DNA of 64,000 nucleotides from Adiantum capillus-veneris (GCA_014529385.2 CM043958.1:86101525-86165524), one strand, 5' to 3'; positions 48,870 through 61,790 are shown, numbered from the stretch's first letter. Translations and numbers: made by a program. The notes: a model not told the origin generated them from the letters alone.

Positions 48870-48987
48870 AGAAGCAGAAGCAACAAAAGAAGCAGCGGTA
48901 GATTTTCGCCGGCCTGCTGATGTGGCAGATCGTACGGATTTCCGGATTTCACACTGACATGCTGATGTGGCAGACTGTATGGATTTT
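48870..48987 (+). repeat. short repeated motif around Copia insertion site
   Basis: gctgatgtggcagatcgtac-ggattt occurs at about 48916 and, slightly changed, at 48961. Related copies lie at 37330 and 54190. The Copia element is inserted into this repeat. Confidence 0.65.
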
Positions 48988-49214
48988 TGTTGGAATTAGG
49001 GTTGCAGAGAAACACACACAGCTTGGAGAAGACGAAGGAAGCTCAAGGCACACAACAGAGAGTATGTTACTTAGTATGCAATGGAAAGATTGATAGCCCT
49101 AGAGTGATGGGCGTATATACAATGCACGGGGGAAAAAACCTCTTAAAGAGGGAAAAAATGCCCCGGCGGTCCTAGTGTGTTCACACACATCACTACCACA
49201 TGTATATGGTAACA
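48988..49214 (-). repeat. Copia 3' LTR
   Basis: 227 bp, TG..CA termini in minus-strand reading; 223/227 identical to the 5' LTR. Confidence 0.95.
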
Positions 49215-49289
49215 AATCCCCCCTGGAGGGATGCAATGAACGAGAGCTGGCACATCAGTAAAGGGAAGTGCCATGCCCTGAAGACAGGA

Positions 49290-52200
49290 TCAGTCCACAA
49301 AGGGGAGTAAGCCCAAAGCTTTGTGGAAAGCTTCAAGCTTCTCACGAGACAATGCCTTTGTGAAAAGATCTGCAAGGTTATCCTGTGTTGGCACATGAGC
49401 CAAGCTGATCTCTCCTGCTGAGAGCCTCTCCCTGACATAGTGGTAATGCACCTCAATGTGCTTTGTGCGAGCATGAAAAACTAGGTTCCTCGCAACTGCC
49501 AATGTGCTCTGATTGTCAATGTAGATAGTGTTGGCAGTGTCCTGTCCAACACCCAAATCAGCCATAAGGCGTCAGAGCCATACACACTCAACCGTAGCTG
49601 TGAAGACTGCCCTGTACTCAGCCTCACAACTCGAAGTGGCCACAGTAGGTTGCTTCTTGCTCAACCATGATATACATGAACTGCCAAGCATGAAACAAAA
49701 ACCACTTGTGGACACTCGCGTGTCAAAACAACCAGCCCAATCTGAGTCCGAAAAAGCATGTAAGTCTGACGGCAATGATCCCCCCTTGGGATAAAACAAG
49801 CCAAGATGTAGAGTGCCACTAAGGTAGCGGAAAATCCTCTTGACAGCCTGCCAATGCTTAGACCCTGGGCTATGCATAAATCTGCTGAGCTGTGAGATTG
49901 CAAACTGAATATCCAGCCTCGTGTTGCATACATAAATGAGGCAGCCAACAGCAGTTTGGTAAAGAGTGACATCAGCAGGATACCCAACATCATGTAGACT
50001 CAACTTCAAACCTGTTTCCATGGGAGTGGCAATAGGTTTGCAATCCTCAAGTCCAAACTTACATAGCAATGTCTCTATGTAACTTTTCTAACACAAGGCA
50101 ATACCACCATCACATTGCTTAAACTGTATACCCAAGTAATGATGCAACAGCCCCAAATCCTTCATCTTGAAAGTAGCATTCAAATCAGCCTTAAATTCAG
50201 CAATATGTCTCTCATTTGGTCCAGTGATCAACAAATCATCAACATAAAGAACCACGATGAGAAATACATCACCCTCACGCTTTACATACAATGTGCTTTC
50301 TGTTGGACTGTTACAACAGCCTTGTTTGACCAAATGAGTGTGAGCTTTCTCATACCAAGCACGAGGAGATTGCTTCAACCCATACAAAGCCTTGTTACAT
50401 TTGCACACTTTGTCCTCTTGTCCTTTTATGACAAAACCGTGAGGCTACGTTACATAAACTTCCTCAAATATGTCACCATTCAAGAAAGCAGTAACAATGT
50501 TTGATTGATGTACATCCCAACCAAAATGAGCTGCCAATGCACATAGAAAATGCACAGTAGTCATACGACAAGTGGGAGCAAAAGTCTCTTCATAATCTAT
50601 GCCTTTTTGCTGTGCATAACCCTTTGCAACAAGTCGAGCCTTATGGCGATCAATCTCACCATCCGGCTTGCTTTTCAACTTGTAAACCCACTTCATACCA
50701 ATGGCCTTTTTTCCAGGAGGCAAATCACATAAAGTCCATGTGTCATTTTCTATAAGTGCATATTATTCTGATTGCATGGCAGCCATCCAATTTTTTGAAT
50801 TCTGTGCTTCATCAAAAGACAGAGGCTCCTCAACATCATGTAAACTAGACACACCCAAAGCATAACAATCTGATGCATAAGATGCATGGCGAGAGCCTGA
50901 ACGAGTACGACTAGACAAAGGAGCATCCAACTTACTGTCACGCAAAGTGTGCACCAGCCATTTTGGCATACCTCTAGCCTGCTCATTTTCAGCCCTTTCC
51001 TCATCAAGTACATCATGTACATCTGCATCAGTAATAGGCCAATCTAAAACATTTTCAGAAACCCCCATAGGCTGTACATTTGCCTCATTGGAACCTACAT
51101 TCGTATTTCCACCACTGAAAAGAGGCAACAAAGTGTCATAAATGTCCCGTGAGCTTACATTACTCTCTCTAGTACATGACAACAAGGGCTGAACAAAATC
51201 TTCCACAAACACTACATCCCGAGAAACCAAAATACGTTTTGTTTACGGATGATACAACCTGTAACCTTTGCTTTCAGCACTATAACCAACAAAAATACAT
51301 TTGACAGCCTTATCATCCAATTTTCTGCGCTGCACTTGTGGCACCAAAGCATATGCCAAACAACAAAAAACACGCATGTGCTAAATAGAAGGCTTTCTAT
51401 CATGCCATGCTTCATATGGAGTAATAGATTGCAAATTTTTGTAGGACACCAGTTAAGTACATAAGTGGCACACATGATGGCCTCAAGCCAAAAAGAATGC
51501 GGTAAAGCTTGACTTTTGACCATACATCGTGCCATTTCCGTCAGTGACCTGTTTTTCCTCTCAGCAACACCATTTTGCTGAGGCGTATAAGGCACTGTAC
51601 ATTGGCGTTTTATCCCACAACTAGCTAGAAATGCATTAAATTCATGAGACATATACTCCCCCCCTCGATCGGAATGGAGGGTGCCCATAGTACATTTTGA
51701 GACATTTTCAGCCATAGCCAGAAATTGTTTGAAGCACATAAAAACTTCGGACTTCGCTTTAAGTGGAAATACCCATGCATGCCAGGAGTAATCATCAATG
51801 AAAGTAATGAAGTACAAGTATTTGCCCAAGGACGGAGTTTGCATGGGCCCACAAACATCACTATGCACAAGCTGCAACCTGCATGTGGCCCGAACTGAAC
51901 CGTCCTTTGGAAACTTAGAACGCTGCATCTTACCCAAAATACAGCCTTCACAAACATGTTTGACAGGTGCTTCAAGAGGCGGCAAAGAAGCAACCATAGC
52001 AGATTTCTGCAAACGCAACAAACTGGCAAAATTCAGATGACCAAAACGTGCATGCCAAAGTTTTGCATCTGAAATAGCCCTTGAATCTGCAACAGCATTT
52101 GCAAATTTTGTCCACACTTGTCATACAAAGTGAGCTTATACAGCCCACGGCACAAAAGGCCAGATGCAACAATTTCATCACCAAAACTGAGATCATGAAC

Positions 52201-53577
52201 TGTACATTTGTCATCCACAAATTTGACTACAAGTCCAAGTCTAGCAAGTGCGGATACAGACAAGAGATTCTTCTTGATCCAAGGTACATAAAGTGCATCA
52301 ACAAGTGTGAAGGAATTGCCATTAGCAGCAGCGAGCACAATCTTTCCAACTCCCTGAACTGGATAAGAGGCGTTGTTGGCACAAGTGAGTGAATTCCCAT
52401 GAGGGACTGACTCGAGAGAGGTAAACAATTCACGATGTGAGGTAATGTGCTTTGTAGCACCACTGTCAAAATACCACACATTTGAATCTGCAGCAACAAC
52501 TGACAAGCATGCATCATGGACAACAGGATTGTAAGTGCACTCTGCGCTAAAAGCCCATTCTGCATCAACATCAGCAACACAGTCTCCTTTCACAGAAGAC
52601 TCAACAATGGCTGCATTTGTAGTGGAACCAGCATTTGCAGTGGAACCACCCTCTTTCTTCTTAGCCTCTTTGGCCTTCAACTTAGGACACGACTTGATCA
52701 AGTGATCATTGGCTTTACAATAATGGCAACGCATCTTCTTTTTGCCCTTATCACCAAAATTTCCAGACAAATTGCTGCCAGCAGAAGCATTAGGAACATA
52801 ATTTTTGCCACTCGCAGCAGAACCATAAGAAGTGGCTGCATTACTATTACCACCCTTTCTTTGAGAAGAAATAAAAGCCTGTTCAACTGCACGCTGCCTA
52901 GTCCTGTTTTTTTTGGAAAGTGACTCTTGCAATAGCAATGTGAATAATGCATCAAACTTGACAACTTCAGGATTTCCTTGGGTCATCAGTCTCCAAGTAC
53001 TAGCAAACGTCTCGTAGGAATCTGGTAAGGCATCAAGAACAGTCTGCACAAGGGAACTGTCTGAAATGACTTCACCTGCAGAAATAAGCTGCTCATTGAT
53101 ATCCTTGACACTAGCAAGGAAAGTGTCCATATCATCTTCCTCATGCATAATCTTCGACTCCAGCTCTTTATGCAGCAAAGCAATTTTAGCCTCATTGCGG
53201 CTTGCATAAAGACCAGCTAAAATATCCCAAGCCTGTTTTGCTGATTTTGCTGAACGAATGTGAGGAACAATGGTGCGCTTCACAGACAACGCAATCAATG
53301 CATGAGCCTGCGCATCCTTAACATCCCAACGAGCTTGTTCTGCCGTAGGCAAAACAACTCTAACAACTGCAATCCTTGCAGCAAGACCTGCAACATCCTC
53401 AACATCGCCTACATCCTCAGAACCAGGACGTACATCAATGCCCTGCACAATGTTGCAGACACCTTTTGACACAAGAACATGTTGCATCATATAAGCCCAC
53501 ATAGGGTAGTTGTCCCCATCCAACCTGTCCTCAACAGCAAACATCTTGAACACATCTGTGTTGTTGTTGTCAGCCAT
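49290..53577 (-). pseudogene. Copia gag-pol polyprotein, nearly intact
   Basis: Starts at ATG 53577 (MADNNNTDVFKMF). Gag includes LDGDNYPMWAYMMQHVLVS and the CCHC knuckle CHYCKANDHLIKSC. Protease follows with WYFDSGATKHIT. A one-base frameshift near 52120 separates it from integrase (LWHARFGHLNFASL, CEGCILGKMQRSKFP, HSDVCGPM, FIDDYSWHAWVF, SDRGGEYMSHEF, TPQQNGVAERKNRSL), which carries the HHCC-like and DDE residues. Reverse transcriptase shows GMKWVYKLKSKPDGE, ARLVAKGYAQQKGIDYEET, LNGDIFEEVY and YVDDLLITG. RNase H shows SDSDWAGC, SSCEAEYRAV and IDNQSTLAVARN. Stops occur near 51400, 50760, 50440 and 50080. The order Gag-PR-IN-RT-RH is diagnostic of Copia. Confidence 0.93.
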
Positions 53578-53939
53578 GGTAAATGCTGCACTTGATGTGA
53601 AAACTGTCCGAAAATAGGAGAAATGGAGCGAGAACAACCTGTGCTATATAGCAAAAACCGTAGAAGACTATAAGGCACCTGTTATGCAGAAAACGGCACT
53701 GACAGAAATTCTGCACAAAATGACGAAATAGCCTGTGCAGTACTGCCTGTAGTGGAAACGGAGGCCGAAATGAGCCCTTTCCAAAATTCTAAGCAGACCA
53801 AGCTCTTCGAGATCTCCCAAAATATTTGTCGACCTGTGAACGCTCACCAAAGCTCACTGAGATCGGAGAAAGTGAGCAAGTGTGTGCTGGAGCAGTTGGC
53901 GACTAAGCCCGGGAGGACGTGACCTGCTATGATACCAAT

Positions 53940-54166
53940 TGTTGGAATTAGGTTTGCAGAGAAACACACACAGCTTGGAGAAGACGAAGGAAGCTCAAGG
54001 CACACAACAGAGAGTATGTTACTTAGTGTGCAATGGAAAGATTGATAGCCCTAGAGTGATGGGCGTACATACAATGCACGGGGGAAAAAACCTCCTAAAG
54101 AGGGAAAAAATGCCCCGGCGGTCCTAGTGTGTTCACACACATCACTACCACATGTATATGGTAACA
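53940..54166 (-). repeat. Copia 5' LTR
   Basis: Transcription would start in this copy and run leftwards. Its inner edge abuts the tRNA-Met-type primer site. Confidence 0.95.
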
Positions 54167-54232
54167 ATTTCTACATTTTGCACTGACTATTGACGTGGTG
54201 TTGTACGGATTTTTGTAAATTACGCTGGTAAA

Positions 54233-54474
54233 TTTTTGGCATCGCTTTTAGACCAGAAGCTTTTGAGTTTGAAGGATTTTCATGTATAACTGCTTTTGGG
54301 ACGTAGGGCCTTTAAATATGAGGCTAGGGCTCATTCTCTGGCATGCTTCTTGGAGAAGGTGCAGTGTCTAGAGTACGGGTTTGTACTGTGTTGATGCAAC
54401 ATAAAGAAATATCGAAAGGGGCGCCAAGGTTTGGGGCCAATACTCTCTAGGGTGGAATTTCGCCACTCTGTGTC

Positions 54475-54510
<36 letters not shown>

Positions 54511-54583
54511 AAGTTGTTATTGAAGTGCTAAAAATCTATTCAATTTGTTCTTTTCTATTGGCATGTGGTGCCCGTCTTGTGAG
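54233..54583 (+). repeat. dispersed repeat, copy 2
   Basis: Direct copy of 44646-45030 ending at tggtgcccgtcttgtgag, with a shorter CT tract (54478-54507). Immediately downstream the PPR array begins, so here the repeat occupies the promoter/leader position. Confidence 0.85.
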
Positions 54584-54584
54584 A

Positions 54585-57500
54585 TGGTGCTTGGCACTAC
54601 CTTGGCTAGCATGTATGCCAAATGTAGTCTACTTCAAAAAGCACAAAAAGTGCTTGAGGAGCTGCCTGTCTGCGATGTCATCTCTAGGAGTGCATTGATT
54701 TTCAAATAGTTCCATGGGTATATCCAAAAAGTGCTTGAGGAGCTGCCTGTCTGCGATGCCGTCTCCTGGAGTGCATTGATTTTTGGATATGCCCAACACG
54801 GGCATGGCTTTGGCTGTTTTTAGCAGATGCGAACCAAGGGCATCTCTCCAATTGAATTCACCTATGCTTGCATCTCTCAAGGCATGTGGTACTACGCAAG
54901 ACACTGATATGGGCAAAAGAATTCACAATGATATTAATAGTCAGGGGTTGTTGGAAAAAAACGTAGTGCTTGGCATTGACACATATGCCCAGTGTGGTGC
55001 AAACAACGCAAAAAGTGCTTGATGAGCTTCCTATCCAGAATGTCAGCTCTATGAATGCATCAATTGTGGGATACGTTGAACGGGGACAAGGCAAGGAAGC
55101 TCTCAGCTATTTTCAGCATATGCAAAGCGAGGACATCTCTTCGGGTGAAGCCACCTATGCTTTAGTCTTGAAGGCATGTGGCACTATGCAAGACGTTAAT
55201 ATGTGCAAAAGAATTCACACTGATATTGTTAATCAAGTGCTGTTGAGAATAAACATCGTGCTTGGCAATCCCTTGGTTGACATGTATGCCAAAGATACTT
55301 GAGGAGTGTCTTCTGCAGGATTTCGCCTCTCGGAGTGCACTAATTTTTGACTATGCCCAACAGGGGCAGGACCACAATGCTCTGGGCTGTTTTCAGCGGA
55401 TGCAAAGTGAGTGCGTCTCTCCATATGAAAAGGTGATGCTTGGCACTGCCTTGGTCACCACGTATGCCAAATATAGTCTACTTTAGAAAGCATAAGAAGT
55501 GCTTGAGGAGTTGCCTGTCTGCGATGTCATCTCTAGGAGTGTACTGATTTTTGGATATGCCCAACAGGGGCAGGGTTTTGGGATGTTTTCAACAGATGCA
55601 AACGGAGGGCATCTCTCCAATTGCAATCACCTATGCTTGCATCTCTAAAGGCGTGTGGTACTACACGATGCTAATATGGGCAAAAATATTCACATTAATA
55701 GTCGGAGAATGTTGAAAGAAAATGTAGTGCTTCGCACTGCCTTGGTCGACATATAGGCCAAGTGGTGCACTTCAAAAAACACGAAAAGTGCTTGAGGAGA
55801 TTCCTGTCCAGAATTTTGACTCTATGAATGCACTAAATGCGGGATATCCTGAATAGGGGCATGGCGAGGAAGCTCTCGGCTATTTTCAGCGGATGCAAAG
55901 CAGACGGATCTCTCTAGATGAAGCCACCTATGCTTTCATCTTGAAGGCATGTGGCACTATGCAAGATGATAGGTGCAAAAGAATTCACAATGATATTCAG
56001 AAAAAAATATCATGCTTGGCAATGTCTTGGTCGACATGTATGCCAAAGATGTTTTTTGAGCAACTGCCTGTGCACGATGTCGTCACTTGGAGTGCATTGA
56101 TTTTTGGCTATGCCTAATAGGGGCAGGGCCACAAAGCTCTAGGCTATTTTCAACGGATGCCAAGTGAGGGCATCTCTCCTAATGAAAATGTGGTGCTTGG
56201 CACTGCCTTGGTCACCATGTATGCCAAATGTGCTCTACTTTAAAAAGCACAAAAAGTGCTTGAGGTGCTGCCTATCCGCGATATCGTCCCTTGGAGCGCA
56301 GTGATTCACGACGGATATGCCCAACAGGGACAAGGCCAAAAAGCTTTGGGCTGTTTTCAGCAGATGCGAACCAAGGGCATCTCTCCAATTGCAATAACCT
56401 ATGCTTGCAACTTGAAGGTGTGTGGCACTACACAAGATGTTGGTATGGGCAAAGGAATTTACAACAATGTTAGGGGCTATTGACAAAAAATGCAATTCTT
56501 GGGAATGCCTTGGTCAACCTGTATGCCACGTGTGGTGCACTTCAAAGAGTTGGAAAAGTGCTTGTTGTGGAGCTTTGTGTCTGGAATATCGACTTTTGGA
56601 ATGCACTCATTGTAGGATATGCCGAACACGGGTAAGGAGAGGAAGCTTTGGGCTATTTTCAACGGATGCAAAGCTAGGACATCTCTCTAGATGAAGACAC
56701 ATACACTTTTGTCTTGAAGGCATGTGGCGTGCTATGCAAGAGTCTGATATGTGCAAAATAATTCATAATGATATTGTTAATCAGGGGCTATTCAAAAAAA
56801 CCATCATGCTTGGCAATCCCTTGGTTGACATGTATGCCAAAGAGGCTTGAGGAGCTGATTTTTGGCTATGCTCAACAGGGGTAGGGCCACAAAGCTCTGG
56901 GTTGTTTTCAATAGATGCGAAGTGAGGGTATCTCTCCATATGAAAACGTAGTGCTTGGCACTACCTTGGTCGACATGTATGCCAAATGTGGTCTACTTCA
57001 GAAAGCACAAATAGTGCTTGAGGAGTTACGTGTCCGGGATGTCGTATCTTGGAGTGCATTGACTTCCATACATGGATAGGGCCAGGAAGCTTTTGGCTGT
57101 TTTCAACAGATGCGAATCCTGGGATCTCTCCAATTGCAATCACCTATGCTTGCATTTTGAAGGCGTGTGGCACTACCCAAGACACAAATATGAGCAAAAG
57201 AATTCACAACGATATTAATAGTCAGGAACTCTTGGAAAAAACGTAGTGTTGGCATTGTCTTGGTCAAAATATATGCCACGTGTGGTGCACTTCAGAAAGC
57301 ACAAAAAGTACTTGAGATGCTTCTTGTACGGAATGTCAACTCTTGGAATGCATTGATGGATATGCCGAACAGGGGCAAGGAGAGGAAGCTTTGGGCTATT
57401 TTCAGCGCATGCAAAGTGAGGATATCTCTCCAGTTGATGCTACCTATGCTTTCATTTGAAGGCATGTGACAATATGCAAGACGTTGATATGTGCAAGAGA

Positions 57501-57760
57501 GTTCACAATGATATTGTTAATCAGGGGCTATTGAGAAAAAGCATTATGCTTGGCAATGCCTTGGTCCACATGTATGCCAAAGATGCTTGAAGAGCTGCTT
57601 GTGCGGGGTGTTGTTGCTTGGAGAATACTTATTTTTGGCTATCCCCAATAGGGGCAGGGCCACAAAGCTTAGGGCTGTTTTTAACGGATGTGAAGTGAGG
57701 GGCGTCTCTCTAGATGAAATCACCTATGGTTTTGGTTTTGAAGTATATGCTTATTTGAGG
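54585..57760 (+). pseudogene. decayed PPR (PLS-type) tandem array
   Basis: About eight to ten diverged copies of a ~306-bp unit, each encoding three pentatricopeptide motifs (P-L-S). Recurrent pieces are LGNALVDMYAK-like, KAQKVLEELPV, WSALIFGYAQQGQG, CFQQMRTKGISPIAITYAC and LKACGTTQDTNMSKRIHND. L-motif marks occur near 54868, 55165, 55650, 55945, 56415, 56715, 57157 and 57460. PPR proteins bind organellar RNA one base per repeat (family knowledge). Every unit has frameshifts or stops; no start region, transit peptide or E/DYW C-terminus is seen. The array is therefore a dead, internally amplified gene fragment rather than an RNA-binding protein gene. Confidence 0.85.
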
Positions 57761-57764
57761 TATT

Positions 57765-57819
<55 letters not shown>

Positions 57820-57905
57820 TTCCACATATAATCACAAACAATATAGAGTTATTGGGGGGAGGGCTTACTTGTAACAGTTGGTGGCTCCAAGGGCTCCTGC
57901 CTAAA
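57393..57905 (+). repeat. left arm of inverted duplication (PPR end plus (CT)n)
   Basis: Runs from the last PPR units across the CT tract (57768-57817) to ccacatataatcacaaacaa and ggggggagggctta. The reverse complement of 60945-61441 follows the same path, including the microsatellite. A ~36-bp segment around 57725-57750 in the left arm differs from the right arm. Confidence 0.88.
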
Positions 57906-58206
57906 GCACATGCGAGGGATTCCTCCTTTGGTTTCCAAGCAACATGTAGCAGTGTGACAATCCTACGAACTATATATTTTGGATGTCATTCCCTTGCAAA
58001 CCTCTGATGAGTGCAATGCTCCATGTGTGATTGATAACTTCACTACCAAGGCCAAGCATGTCCCCACGACAGGTAATTGCCTCCTCAAGATCAAGGTCCC
58101 TTGCCTTCGACTAACCGATATCCCCTCCAAAATACAGTAAGTCATTCAACACTTGAAATCTGCCCGCGTCCACCATACAATGTTCAATCTTCAGCTGCCT
58201 TGTATA

Positions 58207-58375
<169 letters not shown>

Positions 58376-58892
58376 CGCGCTGTGGAATCGAGTACCACGA
58401 TGAGTAGGCTTCAGGGCAATTCAAACATTGGTTCCATTAGAGGAGCGTACATGAGGCTGTTTGTTCGGACATTCGATCGCAAAAAGTGCAACAAATGGAT
58501 TTGAACTTTTCATCATTTCATGCACATGATTTTGTTCAGTAAAAAAAGCAACTTGTTCCATCCGGCCTCGTCTTGTGCGCACATGTGGTTGTCCATTCAC
58601 ATCCGTTCGTTGTTGGAGTTGTACACATTACCAACATCATAAAAATAGCCTTTAAAAGAAAAAAGTCTAATAACACTGTACAAAATGCATGATACAAAAA
58701 GATTTCAATGTCTAAAAACCACATAAACCAGAGACTGACAACCATAAAATAAGTTGTCCTAGTATATCAAAATGGATCATTGTCTATGATACAAAAACAC
58801 GCGGCATTGCTGCTCGTTGTCACATGTAATTGTGAGGCTAGGTACAGGGCATCTTTCAAGCTACTATTGAGCACCTTTGGGTCCAACGCCTT

Positions 58893-59219
58893 TTGACGGA
58901 CTTAGTGTTGGATAGTACTCTACCACCACCAGCTTTACTAAGTCATAGTGCTTTGGTAATTACAAGGAGCCCAATGTTCCATGCTTGCACAAAGCACAAC
59001 AAGACGCATCATCATTATGTTAGAAAGAGACTATCTGCAAGAGAAGTTAGACTAGCTTATGTGCCTATGCAAAACAACCGTACTTATCTTTTCACAAAGC
59101 TGTTGCCTCCCGAGAAGTTCAAACTTGAGGAAAATCTTCGTAGAAAAAATTCTAATTTGAGACATCTTAAAGTGTTTGGATGTATTGCTTATGTTCTGCC
59201 ATTCACTCACCAATTATAA
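58893..59219 (+). pseudogene. Copia RNase H / integrase scrap
   Basis: The frame contains ALVITRSPMFHACTKHNKTH then HHYVRKRLSAREVRLAYVPM and TYLFTKLLPPEKF, which matches the end of Copia RNase H (compare ARNLVFHARTKHIEVHYHYV in the element at 49-54 kb). It then switches to LRHLKVFGCIAYVLPF, an integrase motif. It is a short rearranged remnant. Confidence 0.75.
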
Positions 59220-60905
59220 ACAAGGTTTGAAATGGCATGCACAATTCACCACTTGTCCATTTCAAATAATTTGAGGAGGATGGGTGAATCTTAAATTCAT
59301 GGCATGACCATTCTAACTAAGTTTTGAAAAAAAAAAACCATTTATTCATTTAGCCATTTAAAACAAGATTTGGAGGGTGAGTGAGTGTAGCATTAAATTC
59401 ACCACTTGACCATTCGTGAAAAGTTTTGGTTGGCAATTTTCTTCATGGATCTATTAGTTGGAGATCCTAAAAAAGTTTTTAAAGGCAATGTATAATCAAA
59501 ATTTAACAATTGGCCATTTTAAAAAAAGTAGTAGAATGGTGGTTACAATTGATGTCCACAACTTGGCCCTTCTAAGTAAGAAGAACAAGGATGGATGAAA
59601 TGTAGATCCACCACTTGGTCATTCTTAACAAGTTTTGGAAGGTAAAATGCTTCTTGGATCCATCACTTGGAGATTCTAGTAATACACATCCCAAACCCAC
59701 CACATGGCCATTCTCGCCAAGCATTAGAATGGCAGGTGTACTTTATATTGACAACTTGGCCCTTCTAAGCAAGAAAATGAAGGATGGGTGAAACCTAAAT
59801 CAAAACTTGGCCATTAAAAACAAGTTCTAAGATATTGAAAGCATCCTAACTATAGCACTTGGCCAATCTTTAAAAAAGTTGTGTGATGGTTGGTGTCTCC
59901 TAGATCACCACCTTGCAGATTTAAATAAGGTGTGTAGGATGGGCAAAACCTAAATCCACCACTTATCAATTCTAACCCATATCCACCATGTGGTCAATTT
60001 AAATAAGTTTTGCAATGGTAGGTGCATTACAAGCCCACCACCACTTGGCAAATTTAAACAAGTTTGAAAATGGAGGTATCCAAGATTCACCACTTAGCCA
60101 ATTTAAAAAACTTGCAAACAATTGATGGATGCATCCTAGATCCACCGTTTGGACAAGTTAAACAAGTTTTGAAAGATTTATGTATCCTCACTCTACAACT
60201 AGACTAATTTAAACAAGTTCTATAATAGTGGGCGAATCTCACATCCACCATTGGTTTATTCTAAGTAGTTTTTTTTGAAGAGAATCTGCATTTTATGTTA
60301 ACACTTGGCTATTCTAGATGAGTTTAGCAAGAAATGGTGCAATCTAAATTTACCATGACCATTTCTATATTAAAAAAAATGAAATGACATGAGCATTTTA
60401 AGTCCACCATTTGTCCAATCTAAACAAGTGATTTAATAGTGGATGCATCCTAGATCCACCACTTGACGATTTTAACTAAGCCATGGAGGATGGATAAATC
60501 CTAGATCCACAACATGGCCATTCCAAATAACTTTTGGAACAAAATACACATTGTAGATTTCCCACTTGGCCATTCATATAAGATGTTGAGGGTAGGTGCA
60601 CCATAGATCCATGACTTGCTCATTTTTAACAAGTAATGAAGGTGTGCTCCTTGCTCCACGACAAGACCATTGTAAAGATGTTCGGGAAAAAAATGTATAT
60701 TCTGTATTCACCTTTTGGCCATTTTAAACAAGATGTGGAGGATAGTTTGGGAAACAAATGTGAATTTTATATCCACCTTTTGGCGATTTTAAATGAGATG
60801 TGGAGAATGTGTTGATCTTATATTCACCATTTAGCTATTCTTAAACAAGATGTGGAGGATGTAATCATCTTATATCCTCCACTTAGCTATTTTTAACATG
60901 TCAAC
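59217..60905 (+). repeat. degenerate ~51-bp tandem repeat (satellite-like), about 30 copies
   Basis: The phrase ccaccacttggccattctaa, followed by acaagttttggaggatgg and gtgaatcctagat, recurs with many changes at spacings of about 45-60 bp through the whole interval (for example near 59243, 59606, 59695, 60035, 60455, 60505, 60705, 60823). No protein-coding pattern is retained. Period and copy number are by eye. Confidence 0.82.
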
Positions 60906-60944
60906 CAACCCCTTGAGCTACCGGTATTGTTGCATGTCCCCAGA

Positions 60945-61025
60945 GTTGCAGAGTTGCCCTTAGAGCCCCCAACTGTTGCAACTAAGCCCTCCCCCCAATG
61001 ACTCTATAGTGTTTGTGATTATATG

Positions 61026-61107
<82 letters not shown>

Positions 61108-61441
61108 AATACCTTAGGTAAGCATAGACTTCATATGGAGAGACGCCCTCACTTCACATTCGCTAAAAACAACCCAAAGCATTGTGGCCCTACCCCTGTT
61201 AGGCATAGCCAAAAATCAACATACTCCAAGCAACGACATCCCCCACAAGCAGCTCTTCAAGCATCTTTGGCATACATGTGGACCAAGGCATCGCCAAGCA
61301 TAACACTTTTTCTCAATAGAAATATCATTGTGAATTCTCTTGCACATATCAACGTCTTGCATAGTGTCACATGCCTTCAAAACGAAAGCGTAGGTAACTT
61401 CAATTGGAGAGATATCCTTACTTTGCATGCGTTAAAAATAT
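60945..61441 (-). repeat. right arm of inverted duplication (PPR end plus (GA)n)
   Basis: Reverse complement of 57393-57905 over about 0.5 kb, with (GA)n at 61029-61104 opposite the left arm's CT tract. Its PPR part (minus strand, 61428-61130) reads MQSKDISPIEVTYAFVLKAC and DTMQDVDMCKRIHNDI, then a frameshift. Confidence 0.88.
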
Positions 61442-61790
61442 AACAAAGCTTCCTCGCCATTGGCTCAAAAAAATTGTCTACCAAAGCTGATCCTCTAGAT
61501 TTCATTGTGGTTTCCTCGATTTCACTCCCAGTTTCTTTCACTTTTTCCTGGAATAGTTTCTTGCCTTTTTCCTCAATTTCCTCTTTTTGTTTCTGTTTTC
61601 TCATCTCATATCTTTGAAGTCTTCTTTTCTTGGTCTTTTGTGAGGATTTTTTAGTATTCTTGGATTCATCAAAGGAGTTATGTTTCTCTTTTTTAGTTTG
61701 GGATCTAGTGATCACCTTGATTGGAACACTTGGTTCACTTTTCGATGAGCTACTAGGTATCACTTGGATTACATGAGTTCTACCAAACAT
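61442..61790 (-). CDS. Lys-rich hypothetical frame, possible retroelement linker
   Basis: Minus-strand frame from 61790 with VITRSQTKKEKHNSFDESKN and long basic/acidic helices (KQKEEIEEKGKKLFQEKV) before running into the PPR arm. A TRSQ-Lys motif is common in plant gypsy polyproteins next to the protease, but nothing else supports that here. Probably a fragment. Confidence 0.25.

Larger units (their letters stand above)
48988..54166 (-). mobile_element. near-complete Copia LTR retrotransposon, 5.2 kb
   Basis: Bounded by two 227-bp LTRs (48988-49214 and 53940-54166) that differ at only four positions. On the minus strand each LTR runs TGTTACC...CCAACA. The primer site attggtatcatagcaggt follows the 5' LTR (53939 downwards), and a polypurine tract aggggggatt precedes the 3' LTR. 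Flanks atttt (48983-48987) and atttc (54167-54171) are a 5-bp target duplication with one change. The polyprotein has one frameshift and a few stops, so the copy looks young but defective. Confidence 0.93.

Noticed and set aside
59217-60905. CRISPR-like array
   Set aside because: Units are degenerate and contiguous without unique spacers, in a plant nuclear context; it is a decayed tandem repeat.
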